Assembly (NCBI GenBank): GCA_951799405.1
Contig: OX637353.1
Location: 14,198,001-14,262,000 of the forward strand
Length of the DNA: 64,000 nucleotides
From: Agapetus fuscipes
Taxonomy: Eukaryota; Arthropoda; Insecta; Trichoptera; Glossosomatidae
Direction: 5' to 3'
The position numbers and the translations under genes are program-made. Below, piece after piece: positions 32,798 through 43,101 of this stretch; the stretch's first letter is position 1; every line of letters begins with the position of its first letter. The notes beneath the pieces were generated by a model. It was not told the origin of the DNA and did no database searches. It saw only the letters and a program-made list of their open reading frames with translations.

Positions 32798-33114
32798 TAT
32801 AGGCTGCTAAAGACGGCAGTCCCATACAAGTCTGACGTTTGCTCTCTGCGAAAATAGTTCAAAATTCTAAATATATATATATATCTAATTGGATAATTTA
32901 TTTGAAGCGCCGTTTTTGTGTGTAGCACACCTCAAGGGCCCTTGGTATAAAATATATGAGGAATGAGACGATATGAAGGGAATAATATAAATAATGGGGT
33001 ATGTCCATACTCGTATACATGTAAATGCACATACATAATAATCTTACATTATAGGTAAATAATATATTCGTACAGTAATACATAAACATAAAAGTAGTTA
33101 AATAAAGTGTAGGA

Positions 33115-34053
33115 TTAATTGGGATATGATACACTGAACAGGTAGGTCTTGAGTTTTTTCCGGAACGTCGACTCTGGGCTTGCGGTTTTGACATCCAGAG
33201 GAAGTCCATTCCACACTGCAGGTGCACCATTGTGGAAGGCTCGGTCGCCGAAGCATGTTCGGTATGGACGATGAGGCTCATTTAGTCTTATCCCTCCTGA
33301 TACAGAGGATCTTAGCACCAGATCACTCCTGTTGGACTGCTGGGATAGCAGTTCAGCCAAGTATGTTGGAGCCTTCCCGTTGAGTGCCTTGTACACAGTG
33401 TAGCATATTTTGTAAGCTACTCTCTCTGGAAACTTCAACCAATGCAGGTTCCTTAGTATTGGCGTGATATGACAGAACTTTCCAGTTCCGAAAATCAGTC
33501 TTGCTGCCGAATTAAGGACCGATTGAAGCCTATTGTTTTGCTTTTTTGTTTGTCCTGCGTAAATTGCACTACAATAGTCTACCCGTGACAGGACAAAGGC
33601 ATTGACCAAGGTTTTTAATGCATCAGGGGGTAGACATCTGCGAATTGCCTTAATTTGGCGCAGTCCAAAGAAAGATGCTGTTAATGTTTTATCCACCTGC
33701 TCACTTAATGTCAGGTCTGTGCCCAATCGTACTCCTAGCAGATCCACAGTTTTTGATGGGTAGATAGAGTCTCCTCCCGATAGTGTCAGCGGTGTGTGCA
33801 AATCTAAGAGATTCTGACGCTTTGATGTGGCAGCCCACAGAATTTCAGTCTTCTGAGGGTTTAGAATCAGCTTGTTTAGAGTCATCCATTCCTGTATCCT
33901 TCCAATGCACGCAGCCATTCGAGATTTCAACCCTTCAGTGTCATTAGGCTTGGAGCTAGCGTATACTTGACAGTCGTCAGCGTATGCATGTATTGATAGC
34001 CCATAGCTGCTCACTATCTTTTCAATATCTTTTGTATATAAGATAAAAAGCAT
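33115..34053 (-). CDS. non-LTR reverse transcriptase, C-terminal 312 residues
   Basis: The ORF opens inside the RT domain. AYADD at residues 23-27 is the catalytic motif C (Y/FADD) of LINE reverse transcriptases. It is followed by LNPQKTEILW (residues 63-72) and by the CR1/Jockey-type C-terminus, with FGDRAFHNGAPAVWN and RKKLKTYLF in the last third. The fingers, palm motifs A and B, and the endonuclease are missing. No stop or frameshift interrupts what is left, which suggests a fairly recent insertion. The first ATG is only where the truncated frame happens to have methionine (after the inversion breakpoint), not a real start. Confidence 0.75.
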   Translation of the reverse strand: MLFILYTKDIEKIVSSYGLSIHAYADDCQVYASSKPNDTEGLKSRMAACIGRIQEWMTLNKLILNPQKTEILWAATSKRQNLLDLHTPLTLSGGDSIYPSKTVDLLGVRLGTDLTLSEQVDKTLTASFFGLRQIKAIRRCLPPDALKTLVNAFVLSRVDYCSAIYAGQTKKQNNRLQSVLNSAARLIFGTGKFCHITPILRNLHWLKFPERVAYKICYTVYKALNGKAPTYLAELLSQQSNRSDLVLRSSVSGGIRLNEPHRPYRTCFGDRAFHNGAPAVWNGLPLDVKTASPESTFRKKLKTYLFSVSYPN

Positions 34054-34135
34054 ACAAAAGATATTGAAAAGATAGTGAGCAGCTATGGGCTATCAATACA
34101 TGCATACGCTGACGACTGTCAAGTATACGCTAGCT
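33954..34135. repeat. 84-bp perfect inverted repeat at LINE-A 5' end
   Basis: Arms 33954-34037 and 34052-34135 with a 14-bp spacer. The right arm duplicates LINE-A coding sequence in reverse. Confidence 0.85.
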
Positions 34136-34218
34136 AAATGTTTGAAGTTTGAACCTCAGTCCAATCCAATCAGATAGTAGTTTAGTTGACCATCGTATTT
34201 GTGATTAATTCATAATAA

Positions 34219-34381
34219 GGTTTTTTTAAGAAATCCTGTGCGGAAGACGCCCTAGATTCTAAAGACTCTAGGGGACTATGACACTTGTTGTAGTGCCGCA
34301 GAGGTGTACGAGCTTGGTCGTCGCTACAAAGCGCCAATACTCAAGCAAGACCCAGTTGTTGTAAGGCTGGATGGACCTTTT
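34219..34381 (-). mobile_element. SINE1b, tail and partial body
   Basis: A-rich end, the CCGCACAGG..GGCGTC tail of LINE-B type, then gtcgtcgctacaaagcgcc and the body to ggatggacctttt. The head is missing. Confidence 0.75.
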
Positions 34382-34729
34382 GAATATATTTTGACTTTTT
34401 TTAATACTTAAGTCCTTGCAGTCCTTACAAACTTGTTGACTCGGTCTGAACGACACGCTCGTATACGAAAAAACTCAAGTAGGCTCTCACTAAATATTCC
34501 TGAAAAGGGAAAAAACGCTTACCGCCGCCCTCCACTAATCCGATTACGAAAATTTTATTTCACTTCTTTCGTGTGAACCATGAACCAAGAAGAAGATCCA
34601 TAAAGTACGCATACTTTAATGGGACGCTTCATTTCACAGAAAATTAAATCAAACAAAATCAAACAATTTTCTATCAAGCTATGAGTGGCGAACTTAGATG
34701 GAAATACAATCAATAAGAAGTTAAAATAA
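34382..34729. other. unassigned spacer
   Basis: No feature recognised. Confidence 0.3.
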
Positions 34730-35075
34730 TATCGTGAATTAAATACGTGCGCTTATACACGCATACACCTCTGCACGTACTATAGAACCATCTAGGGGTA
34801 GTCATGCTTTGGAATGTCGTTCTAGTGATTATGTGTGTATAATGTTCTGGTGGTGGAATATTCTACTAAGTGCGAGAAATACCTCTCTGGTTCATTATAA
34901 AAGAGATCAAAATGGTACGGACAGAGAGTAGAAAGAGAGTGATTTTTTAAGTAACACTAATAAACAGTGATTGTCAAGTTAAAAATAAACTGTAAATTGT
35001 GAAAATATAAATTGTGTAATAATAAAATTTTGGCGTTTTAATTAAATAGAAAATCCAGCAGAGAACGCACGTAAC
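34730..35075 (+). repeat. LTR-like repeat with TATA box
   Basis: atacgtgcgcttatacacgc to aacgcacgtaaca. It contains a ttataaaagagatcaaaatg TATA-type promoter and aataaa signals. The reverse copy at 37090-37438 starts TGTTGCGAACTTGAAATACG on its own strand. Probably a solo LTR of another family. Confidence 0.5.
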
Positions 35076-35131
35076 AATAATAATAATTTTTAATAGCAAT
35101 GGACTCCAAACATTCAAGATATCCCACGGCT

Positions 35132-35375
35132 ATTTATTTTTACAGGTATACAGGCCGGCCTTACGCCAACCACTTCAGTTGATGTGGGGCGCTCCCAGCT
35201 CCCGAGGGGGCTGGTACTCATTGCTTGTGAAGGTTGAGTAAGCCTTGTCAATATTTTAATTTGGGGTTGGAAATAAACACTGAAATGGGAAATCATTTCT
35301 GTTCCTCGGTGGGATTAAAACCCGAGCTCACGGCATAGAATGGAAGCACTCTACCAACTGAACTATCGACCGGAA
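35132..35375 (-). mobile_element. SINE2, 3'-truncated
   Basis: tttttacaggtatacagg to the head (actgaactatcgaccgga at 35355-35375). Confidence 0.7.
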
Positions 35376-35735
35376 TAAGTTTCATATATTTTTCCTACTA
35401 TTGAAGAATGAATTTAATTTAGATTTTTGACATTTATCAATGAATTTGAGACAATGGGCCTCAGAAAACAATTTGCATCAGAATTCATCAAACGTAGACA
35501 AGCAATTATTATTGTTTATGAAGATTTTAGCTGTAGTAATATTATTAAAATTGAATTTTAATTAAAATTTATTAAATGGAAATGCGAATAGACTTTTGAA
35601 ATTATTTTTCTTCTTTAAACAATTATAAACAGGAACGAAATTGTTCAGTACTAGAAATTTAATATTAAAAGGTTTGTGTGTTGGCATTGTAAAGATTTAT
35701 TTTAAATTAATTATGCAAAAAAAAATACAAAGCTT
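35376..35735. other. unassigned AT-rich spacer
   Basis: No feature recognised. Confidence 0.3.
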
Positions 35736-36255
35736 AGCCATAGAATCACATTTTAAACAATCTGAGCTAAAAAAAAACGAAAAATATGGTGAAAATTGAA
35801 GTTTTTTTTTTTTTTTTTAAGAAATCCTGTGCGGGAGACTCCCTAGATTCTAGAGACTCTAGGGGTCTATGACACTTGTTGTAGTGCCGCAGAGGTGTAC
35901 GAGCTTGGTCGTCGCTACAAAGCGCCAATACTCAAGCAAGACCCAGTTGCTGTAAGGCTGGATGGACCTTTGGTGACCGGTCATTGGTAAAGGTTTATGA
36001 ATTTTTCAACCCAGCGAAGAGCAAATTTAAAAATATATAAGGTTTATTTTTTGTGCTCCGCCGGGATTCGAACCCACAACCTTCCCATTCAGAGTCCGCA
36101 GTGTTACCACTGAGCTACGGACCGGTCAAATAAATCTAAAAAAAAAACATTATAAATCTATTTCCAGCATTTTTAAAATACAGTGGTCCAGTACATTGCT
36201 CATGTGAATTTTTCTTTGTTGGAGATAAGACAAAAAAGCTCTGAGGTGACGAGTT
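35736..36255 (-). mobile_element. M1 MITE split by SINE1b
   Basis: The left part has aatcacattttaaacaatctgagct (35746-35770), the right part has tccagcatttttaaaatac through acaaaaaagctctgagg (36160-36250). SINE1b sits between. Confidence 0.6.
35808..36126 (-). mobile_element. SINE1b, full length
   Basis: Poly-T end, LINE-B type tail (gaaatcctgtgcgggagac; tagtgccgcagaggtg), body and complete tRNA-like head (B box ggattcgaacc, end gagctacggaccggt). This is the reference copy for the LINE-B tailed subfamily. Confidence 0.85.
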
Positions 36256-36589
36256 CTTTTCCGTTTGATTTTGAAAGCATTTTTTGAAGAAACATTTGCT
36301 TTTGCAAAAAAAAAGTAGTTCGATCGCTTACGTGTTTTTTTTACAATGAAAAAGGCTTAGAAGAAAAACGATAGCTTAGATTTAATACAAGAAAATGATT
36401 CATCATTTTTTCTTTGTTTTTTTGAAATTCCAAGAACGATTATCGAAAGTGTTGTAATGGAGAAAAAATGTTTTGGGATTTAGAGCTGTAAAAAAGAACA
36501 ATTTGTGTAATCTAAGTTGCAAAGAAGTAAATTATGTATCTTGTAAAGATATTTTTTAATGCACTAAACGAAACCATTGTATTTTTTTT
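36256..36589. other. unassigned AT-rich spacer
   Basis: No feature recognised. Confidence 0.3.
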
Positions 36590-36785
36590 TTTTAATAGAC
36601 TTTTGGAAAGGAATGCAATCTACCAACCTATTTTGCATTTTGTCTTTATGCGAAAGCAGAAGCTTGTGTGCATGCAACGGCATCTGTTGAACCAGGGTCG
36701 AAGTTATCGTCGCGGGATTCGAACCAGCGTTATCCGGTTCCAAATAACCTATCTTGACCCCGCGGCCATAACACCGATATTAAAT
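36590..36785 (-). mobile_element. SINE4 with tRNA-like head
   Basis: tttggaaaggaatgcaatct body, ccagggtcg, then a reverse tRNA-like head with cgggattcgaaccagcg and ggccataacaccga. Partner copy at 46600-46857. Confidence 0.6.
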
Positions 36786-36847
36786 AGTTAGGATAAAATT
36801 AACAAACTTACATGAATGCTCTGTTAATAAAAATGATTTTCCTGTAT

Positions 36848-37025
36848 GCCCGGTTGATATCTCAATTGGTAGAACGCTCGCGTTCAAAACAAAGGGCTAG
36901 AATTCAATCCCCGCAAAGGATGAAATGATTTTCCATTCCGGTGTTTGTAAACAATGAAAACCTTTCTCCTCGGGAGCAGGGAAACCCCCACTTCAAGTAG
37001 AGTGGTTGGTGTAAGGCTGGTTTCA
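36848..37025 (+). mobile_element. SINE2, internally deleted
   Basis: Head gatatctcaattggtagaac, ttccattccggtgtttg, then gggaaacccccacttcaag and ggttggtgtaaggctgg. Confidence 0.65.
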
Positions 37026-37089
37026 AAACCACTAAAATTTACAACCGTAATTTGTCTGTATGGAATGCTTGTCCCTGAATTGAGCTATA

Positions 37090-37438
37090 CAAAAATAATA
37101 TGTTTTCTGTTGGATTCTCTTTTTATTCAAAATGACAATTTATTTTTACAGAATTTATTTTTCACAACTTGACCATCACTGTTTATTGGTGTTACTCAAC
37201 GGATTTCTCTCTGCGACTTCTTTGTGCGTACCATTTTGATCTCTTATATAAAAAACCAGAGGGGTCTTTCTCGCATTCACTGGATCATTCTTTCACTAGA
37301 ACGTCATTCCAATGCACTAATACAATCATGGACTACTCCTAAATAGTTCTATAGTACGTTTATAGGTGTTCGTAGTCACTTTTATTTCATATGCTGTATG
37401 CGTGTATAAGCGCACGTACGTATTTCAAGTTCGCAACA
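37090..37438 (-). repeat. LTR-like repeat, reverse partner of 34730-35075
   Basis: On the minus strand: gttgcgaacttgaaatacg, ctctggttttttatataagag, gatcaaaatggtacgcac. Confidence 0.5.
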
Positions 37439-37526
37439 GTAAAAATAAACACAAAGTTTTTCTTCAGGAGTTGATTTATTTCCTCTTCGCAATGTCAGTA
37501 CACAACCCCTTCAAATTTTAATCTTT

Positions 37527-37765
37527 TATCTGTAAGTTGCAAAGATATATTAACATTCAAAGCTCATATCAAATGCATACTCACAAACAGACACGTAAAA
37601 GTTTGCGCTTAAACATTCCGCATATGAATTTACAATATAAAACCAAATCTCAAATGAACATAAGCAACATCTGCGACCTTTCCTAAAATAGAGGCGACAC
37701 TGGCAAAGTGAACCATTTTCTACAGCATGGGTGATCAGCCTCATACCAACCTAAGAGTCAAGGAA
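37527..37765 (-). repeat. R1 copy
   Basis: gtaagttgcaaagatatatt to ctaagagtcaaggaaat. A small deletion removes part of the ttgcagggctt segment. Confidence 0.75.
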
Positions 37766-38142
37766 ATATTATGTCAGTATGAAATGCTTGTCCCTGCTTC
37801 CGGTTAAGGAAATTTGATCAATAAAAAATAAATTTGTTTTTTTTTTTTTCAATTCTCAAACGAAACCACTGGGATGTACAAGCCACTTGGTATAGATCCT
37901 TTGTGAGAAGTGGGTTATTAGAGAGGTCGGTTTCCCAGGGTATAGGAGAGAGAGAGAGGGGGGGAAAGCGAGGGATCGTCCGAGGACTAGCCGCGGTCTA
38001 AGGCATGAGTGAATTATTCATGAGCTGCCCCCAGGCAAACTCGGAAGAAACCTTAGACCGTCCGTGGTCTATTCTGATGGAGAAAGAAAAGATAGAAGTA
38101 CGATGTGTGTAGTTTAAAAGATACAATAAAATGCGCTACTAA
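37766..38142. other. spacer with a GA-rich run
   Basis: 37945-37975 is a GAGAGA/GGGG run. The rest is unassigned. Confidence 0.3.
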
Positions 38143-38350
38143 GCCACACATATAGTGTAGCTTCTTGCCACGTTTTCCTCGAAGGGGTATTCCTTGACGG
38201 ATAGGCATTCTTTCCCACTGAATATCGTTAATATTTATATGAAGACTAATCATCTGTTCACTTGCCGCGATCTTGGATTGACAGGTCTTCATACAAATGC
38301 ATCATTAGTTTGTCAAAGCGTGGGCTAAACGGACGACAAAAATGTCTAAG
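38143..38350. mobile_element. SINE2 scrap, truncated M3 and the right shell arm
   Basis: 38143-38190 is a SINE2 3' end. 38205-38300 is M3 without its right arm. 38300-38350 matches the right shell arm of 20767-20832. Confidence 0.5.
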
Positions 38351-38384
38351 AATAGCACCGTAAAAGTATTAAGAATGTATTCTA

Positions 38385-38592
38385 AATCTAAATATAATTT
38401 GCAAAGATAATTATGTATCATTTGAGATTCATATTAAATGCATTCCCACAAGCAGACACGCATAATTTTGCGCTCACACATGGCGCATGTGGACCTACAA
38501 TATAAAAAAAACCCAATCTCAAAAGAACATAAACACTACAACTCTTGCCGACCTTCCCTAAAACAGGGGTGACATTGGCAAAGTGAAATATT
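38385..38592 (-). repeat. R1 copy, 5' truncated
   Basis: aaatctaaatataatttgc tail to gacattggcaaagtga. Confidence 0.7.
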
Positions 38593-38656
38593 AAATCGTA
38601 ATATAAAATGGTTGTTACGAGTAAAAGTTAAAGAAGCACTAAAAACAGTTAACACA

Positions 38657-38752
38657 ATGTTTGTAGAGCGTGCATTTGCAGTTGCTGGTCTTTTGGCCTG
38701 GAACCGCCTGTCTCATCATGTGAGAGAGATAGAAAACCATGGAATATTCTGA
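38657..38752 (+). pseudogene. LINE RT C-terminal scrap
   Basis: A 31-codon frame with ERAFAVAGLLAWNRL, the same C-terminal block as LINE-A (DRAFHNGAPAVWNGL). Confidence 0.45.
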
Positions 38753-38899
38753 AATGCACTGAAGACAAGCAAATTTCTGGCATCACATGCACAAGCGCCC
38801 TTGGAGTGACTACATCACGAAACGGCGCTATGAAGAAATCATTGGCTCATATTCATCATAGTAATTCTTACCACTTCTTAGCTGTTTTTCTTTTTTCTC

Positions 38900-39330
38900 A
38901 GTCCACTCCTGGACGTAAGTCTCCTCCAATACCCATCACATATGCCTATTGACTGCTGTGTTCAGTCATCCTCTTCCTGCAGTTCCCTTGATCTCATCCA
39001 GCCACCCCAGTTTGGGTCTCCCCACTCCCCGCTTGGATATCCTAGGTCACCACTAGACGATCCTTTTCGAAAACACCTTTCATGTTCTTAGCTTGCGTCG
39101 CGGTCGTGACCAGCCTTTAAGCAGGCCACTCGCTGTATGACTTCAGTGGCACCAGTGCGTCTACGGATCTCCTGGTTTGGAACCCTGTATCTGAGGCTGA
39201 TTACCAGCATCCTCCTTTCAGTGTATCTTTTTCACGACCTCAGTCTGTTGGTGCTATACTGAGTGAGCCCTTTTGTTTCCAAGCCATAGGTGGATACTGG
39301 AAGCACGCATGACTCAAAGACTAGCTGTCT
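38900..39330 (-). pseudogene. LINE-D-like (RTE type) C-terminus, degenerate
   Basis: The minus strand encodes broken pieces of the RTE C-terminal block: ...YGLETKGLTQYSTNRL.. region near 39260-39300, ISLRYRVPNQEIRRRTG near 39160-39200, and QEWTEKKEK near 38920. It is close to the plus-strand fragment 51882-52121. Confidence 0.6.
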
Positions 39331-39602
39331 TTAATGACTTAAATACTGTCTTTGTTTGAAGATAACAGAAGATCGCTTTCTAGAGGCAAGCTTCGGTAGC
39401 CATCTTGCATGTGAGGAGCCCCGGGACTGGCCATTGTTTGTGCGATTGATTCTATACCATAAAGTTATGTACCTACATACGTTGGTAATATGGCAACACA
39501 ATTCTGCTCGCTTTACAAGTCATTTGATACATTTCAATGTATTCTCGGGGCTTGTGTTTTGCAAATTGATTTGAATATAATGAAAGTATTATCAATACCT
39601 AC

Positions 39603-39824
39603 CAGTGGCGAAGGGTGCCATACAAGCCGATTCCCATCGGTTTCCCGTTTAAAATGAGGCAAAAATGATAATAAAGTAGACTGCATGGTTTCAATGGGGA
39701 AAAAATACGTTTGTTTCTTTGGTTGTATTTTTTTACTTTTTGCCTATATTTTTTAACTACTTTGTTACATTATTTTAAAAGGGAAGCCGATGGGAACCGG
39801 CTTGTATGGCACGCTTCGCCACTG
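39603..39824 (-). mobile_element. M4 hAT-like MITE, second copy
   Basis: 222 bp, CAGTGGCGAAGGGTGCC to GCGAAG-complement ending CCACTG. The 8-bp flanks ATACCTAC and CTAGCTAC match at six positions. Confidence 0.8.
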
Positions 39825-39874
39825 CTAGCTACACGTTTACAACAAAGAGCGAATTTGTAAAATAACAACATTGT

Positions 39875-40163
39875 ACCGGTCCGTAGTCCAGTGGTAACAC
39901 TTCGGACTCGTGAATGTAAGGTTGTGGGTTCGAATCCCGGCGGAGCACAAATAATATAGGATTTATATTTTCAAATATGCTTTTCGCTGGGTTGAAAAAT
40001 TCATTAACCTGTACCAAAGACCGGTCATCAAAAGGTCCATCCAGCATTACAGCGACTGGGTCTTGCTTGAGAATTGGCGCATTCTACAGCGACGACCAAG
40101 TTCGCAGAGGGCTCTTGAGGTGTGATACACGCAAAAACAGCGCTCACCAAATAAATCAGTTTA
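39875..40163 (+). mobile_element. SINE1a, full length reference copy
   Basis: Pol III type promoter: A box TAGTCCAGTGG (39884-39894) and B box GGTTCGAATCC (39927-39937). The body is tRNA-unrelated. The 3' tail (gggctcttgaggtgtgatac ... caaataaatc) is shared with LINE-A. Confidence 0.9.
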
Positions 40164-40469
40164 ATTTAATTTGTAATTTTAATTGCATTTATTTTGTAAA
40201 CGCTTCAAACAACACACAAAATGTATGGATAAATTAATAATGAGGTCCGAAAATTCAAAATATCTCTCTTCGATGAAACGTTACTCAAATTAAATTCCCG
40301 ATAATCAGGGATTTTTTCGCTAGATCACAGCATTTATCTATTATACTCGTGGGTCAAAGACGGCACAAAAAATATCATATTTTTAATAATATATTGTAAA
40401 AAATATCTATTATTGGGAAATTAGTTTGAACAATAACTTTTAAAGCTGAATTTTATAAGTATTAAGATG
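40164..40469. other. unassigned spacer
   Basis: No feature recognised. A cccgataatcagggatttttt string recurs near 4135. Confidence 0.3.
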
Positions 40470-40716
40470 TGTAATCTATAATCGAAGTTGCAAGGATAAT
40501 ATATTCATTTAAAACTCTCAAATGCATGCCCACAAACAAACACGTGTAGTTCGCGCTTACAAATGCTGAATGTGTACTTACAAATAAAATCCAAACCTCA
40601 AATGAACATAAGCCCTAAACTTTTGCCGACCTTCCCTGACACAGGGGTGACATTGGCAAAGTGAACCATTTTTTACAGTATGGTTGGTCAGCCTCATACC
40701 AACCTATAAGTCAAGG
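40470..40716 (-). repeat. R1 copy, short class, well preserved
   Basis: aagttgcaaggataatat to caacctataagtcaaggac. Confidence 0.8.
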
Positions 40717-40819
40717 ACCTACTCGAATATACGTCAAACTGAAAAGGATGATTTCAATGATCATTAAAAACGTTGTTCTTTATTTAACACAAAGTAAATT
40801 TAATTTATAATTTTTGAAG

Positions 40820-40925
40820 GAATTCAAAGAAAACACTGTTTATTTTCACTAAAATTTATTTAGAAAGATTAAAATCTTTAAAACAAATTGCAAACGCGTT
40901 TTCGACCTAGTAGGTCATCCTCAGG
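40820..40925 (-). mobile_element. possible Penelope-like end with hammerhead-like core
   Basis: Minus strand 40923-40893: CTGAGGA, one base, GACC/GGTC stem, GAAAACG. This is the closest match to the CUGANGA...GAAA consensus in the window. Confidence 0.4.
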
Positions 40926-41301
40926 TATGTTTACAGTCAAAGTAAATTGCATACTCTTCTAATTGTTTCGCCGATTCAACGAATTTAGTATGTGTGCTTT
41001 CTAATTTCGCAGAATCTAATATAAAGAAATGCATTTTCTTTTCCCGTTGAAATTCTACGCCAGGAAAGATAGTTTGACCTTTGGTGTGGCCGCAAACAGA
41101 GCAACAAGTTCTGCTTGGCAAAAGTTGCAAAAACTTTAGCATTCCGTTCTGTGCTCTCTCTTTGTTACGAGAGCGTCTTGTCCCCTTGATAAACTCTGAT
41201 AGAACGAGGATTGCATTGTGTCGTTCATTGTGGTAAAAATTTAAAATCAAACATGACAATCTAGGGTTTATTTTAGAAAACGACTTTCTGTGTGTTAACA
41301 T
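40921..41301 (-). CDS. unrecognised 126-codon ORF
   Basis: An open minus-strand frame with a CCSVCGHTKG motif (residues 71-80), a short potential metal-binding cluster, and several K/R-rich stretches. It lies directly beside the hammerhead-like core at 40893-40923, so it may be the remnant of the element that owns that core. I do not recognise the protein. It could be spurious. Confidence 0.25.
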   Translation of the reverse strand: MLTHRKSFSKINPRLSCLILNFYHNERHNAILVLSEFIKGTRRSRNKERAQNGMLKFLQLLPSRTCCSVCGHTKGQTIFPGVEFQREKKMHFFILDSAKLESTHTKFVESAKQLEEYAIYFDCKHT

Positions 41302-41339
41302 TTATTTATCTCATTTATGTAATAAAATAATGCTGGTAG

Positions 41340-42050
41340 GTATAAACTAAATTATTAAAACAGCCATAAAAGTATTTTCATTCTGTTATAAAATTGTATA
41401 AATATTTCCAAATTCAAATCAACCAATGGAACACGCCGGGAATCAAGGTTATTATTGCCAGTATGAAAAATATTTTTATTATTCAACACCGGTAGGTACA
41501 CTTTTTAACTAAATTATTCATAATATAGAACCAAAGTCGTCCATTTAGGAGTTTTCTGTTTCCATAACATTTTCCGTGTTAACCTAAATATATTTTATTA
41601 TTGAAGGAGCATCCTAGATTGCCGTATTTGTTTCTGTATGATTCATTTTTAAGTAATTGCGGTAGGTATAATTTTTATTTATTGGGTAAATCAGCTATAA
41701 AATCTTTATTGTGTGATTCGTTCCAAATTCGAAATCAACCGATGGAACACTTCGGGAATTTTCGGGAATCTCCGTCCGTGATCAAGGTCATTACCTATTG
41801 CCAGCATGAAAAAAAAACTTTGTTTTCACCGGTAGGTATGAGTAAATATAATACATTTGAACAAAATAAGTAGCAATAATACAGTGATGAAAGAAATAGA
41901 TTGCTCGCATAAAAATACTCATTATTTGAAAATGCAGGTATGTATAAGCTTAAATACCGACGTAAATACTCATAAATTACAGCCATAAAATTTTGTGTCA
42001 TGTTCTTTGTTCTAAATTCATATCAACAAATTGTCATTATAAAGGTAAAA
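41340..42050 (+). repeat. satellite-like repeat related to the 12.2-12.8 kb array
   Basis: ttccaaattcaaatcaacc / cgttccaaattcgaaatcaac / gttctaaattcatatcaac at about 41406, 41717 and 42011, with attattgccagtatgaaaaa and accggtaggta between. Spacing is roughly twice the unit at 12 kb. Confidence 0.6.
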
Positions 42051-42059
42051 CTGAATAAA

Positions 42060-42245
42060 TGCTCATTCACTGATTTGAGGAGTCGTAGAAAAAACATTTT
42101 ATTGTGCTTAACTTTTCATAGTAAGTAAATTAATTATAAGTAAGTGCTCATGACAAACTTCTAAACTACTGGATTTCATACTTTTGTAGTGTTTCTTCTC
42201 GTGCAAAATTGAGAAAAAGGTGCATTTATCTGAGAAACCCATGTT
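42060..42245 (+). repeat. R2 repeat
   Basis: agtaagtgctcatgacaaac to gtgcatttatctgagaaacc. Partner at 49465-49640. Confidence 0.55.
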
Positions 42246-42432
42246 AACTTAATATGTTACGACGTATTCAGTAACCTTTGAACGCTTTGTGGAACTATAT
42301 TGTGCGTGCCCGAAATGTCGTCGATCGAAAAGTCGTGTGGATAAACTGTCGTATGACTAATTTATCCATGGAAACGAGGTGTATGACCTTTTTTTAACCA
42401 TTTTGTCGTGACACGCTTTACATTTTACCAAC

Positions 42433-43079
42433 TGTTAGGTTTTTAATTGAAAGGTACCTCCAGAATGTACCTACAGGATACTCACTCCGGCTAGCTCCAT
42501 CGGCATCACTCTCAGGGCGTAGGGTTCTTTATTTGTGTTGCTTACTTAATACTTTGGGAAGGGTTGTATATTGAAACATGATTTAAATGAAACAACAATA
42601 GATTTATTTAACACTTAATAAGGGACTGGAAATGGGAAACAATAAATGGCCAGACCTGCTTCAGAAAGCCCACACGTCACTTCACATCACTCTTCTGTTG
42701 ACTGGATTTCCGAACTAAGGGCCTGGGGCAGCGGCAGCCCACGAGGCTGACGCCTCCACACATTTGAGCCCCTGGGTGGGCGCTCCCATGCACCCGTCTC
42801 TGGCCCACAAGGCGGATTCCTTTGCTGGCAGTAAATCCAAGTAGAAAGTAAGAAAGCTCCATTGAAATGCTCCCCCTCGCACCGTTTGGTGCTTGGTCAC
42901 CGACGTCTGACCCTGCTCACATCTTGCCGAGAACTGCCGAGAGACAATCGACGGCCCGACAAGATCACACCGCGCAGCTCGGCCGCTTCCGAGACTGGTC
43001 GGCTCCGTTCGGCCTACGACACACACTGCACACACTTTAGGAATGTCACCTCCATGTTATTCAGAAAAATAACATAACA
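42433..43079. mobile_element. solo LTR (LTR-H), 647 bp
   Basis: TGTTAGGTTTTTAATTG to AAATAACATAACA. The flanks CAAC (42429-42432, 43080-43083) are a 4-bp duplication. It shares aatggccagacctg, cacgtcacttcacatcactc and the G+C-rich middle with 48280-48943. ORFs of up to 106 codons inside are artefacts of that G+C-rich middle. Confidence 0.75.
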
Positions 43080-43101
43080 CAACATGTCTGCCATGTCTGG
43101 T

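Larger units (their letters stand above)
32890..34135 (-). mobile_element. LINE-A: CR1/Jockey-type LINE, 5' truncated with 5' inversion
   Basis: Contains the C-terminal part of a reverse transcriptase ORF (33115-34053), then a 3' UTR of about 210 bp. The 3' tail (aagggcccttgaggtgtg ... aaataaatt, minus strand 32946-32898) matches the SINE1a tail. The upstream end is an inverted duplication of its own 5' sequence (34052-34135), the pattern left by twin priming. CTAAAT occurs next to both ends (32867-32872, 34134-34139), a possible short duplication. Confidence 0.75.

Noticed and set aside
39884..39950. Possible tRNA gene
   Set aside because: A and B boxes are present but the acceptor stem does not pair and the sequence continues into a SINE body; same for the SINE2, SINE3 and SINE4 heads.
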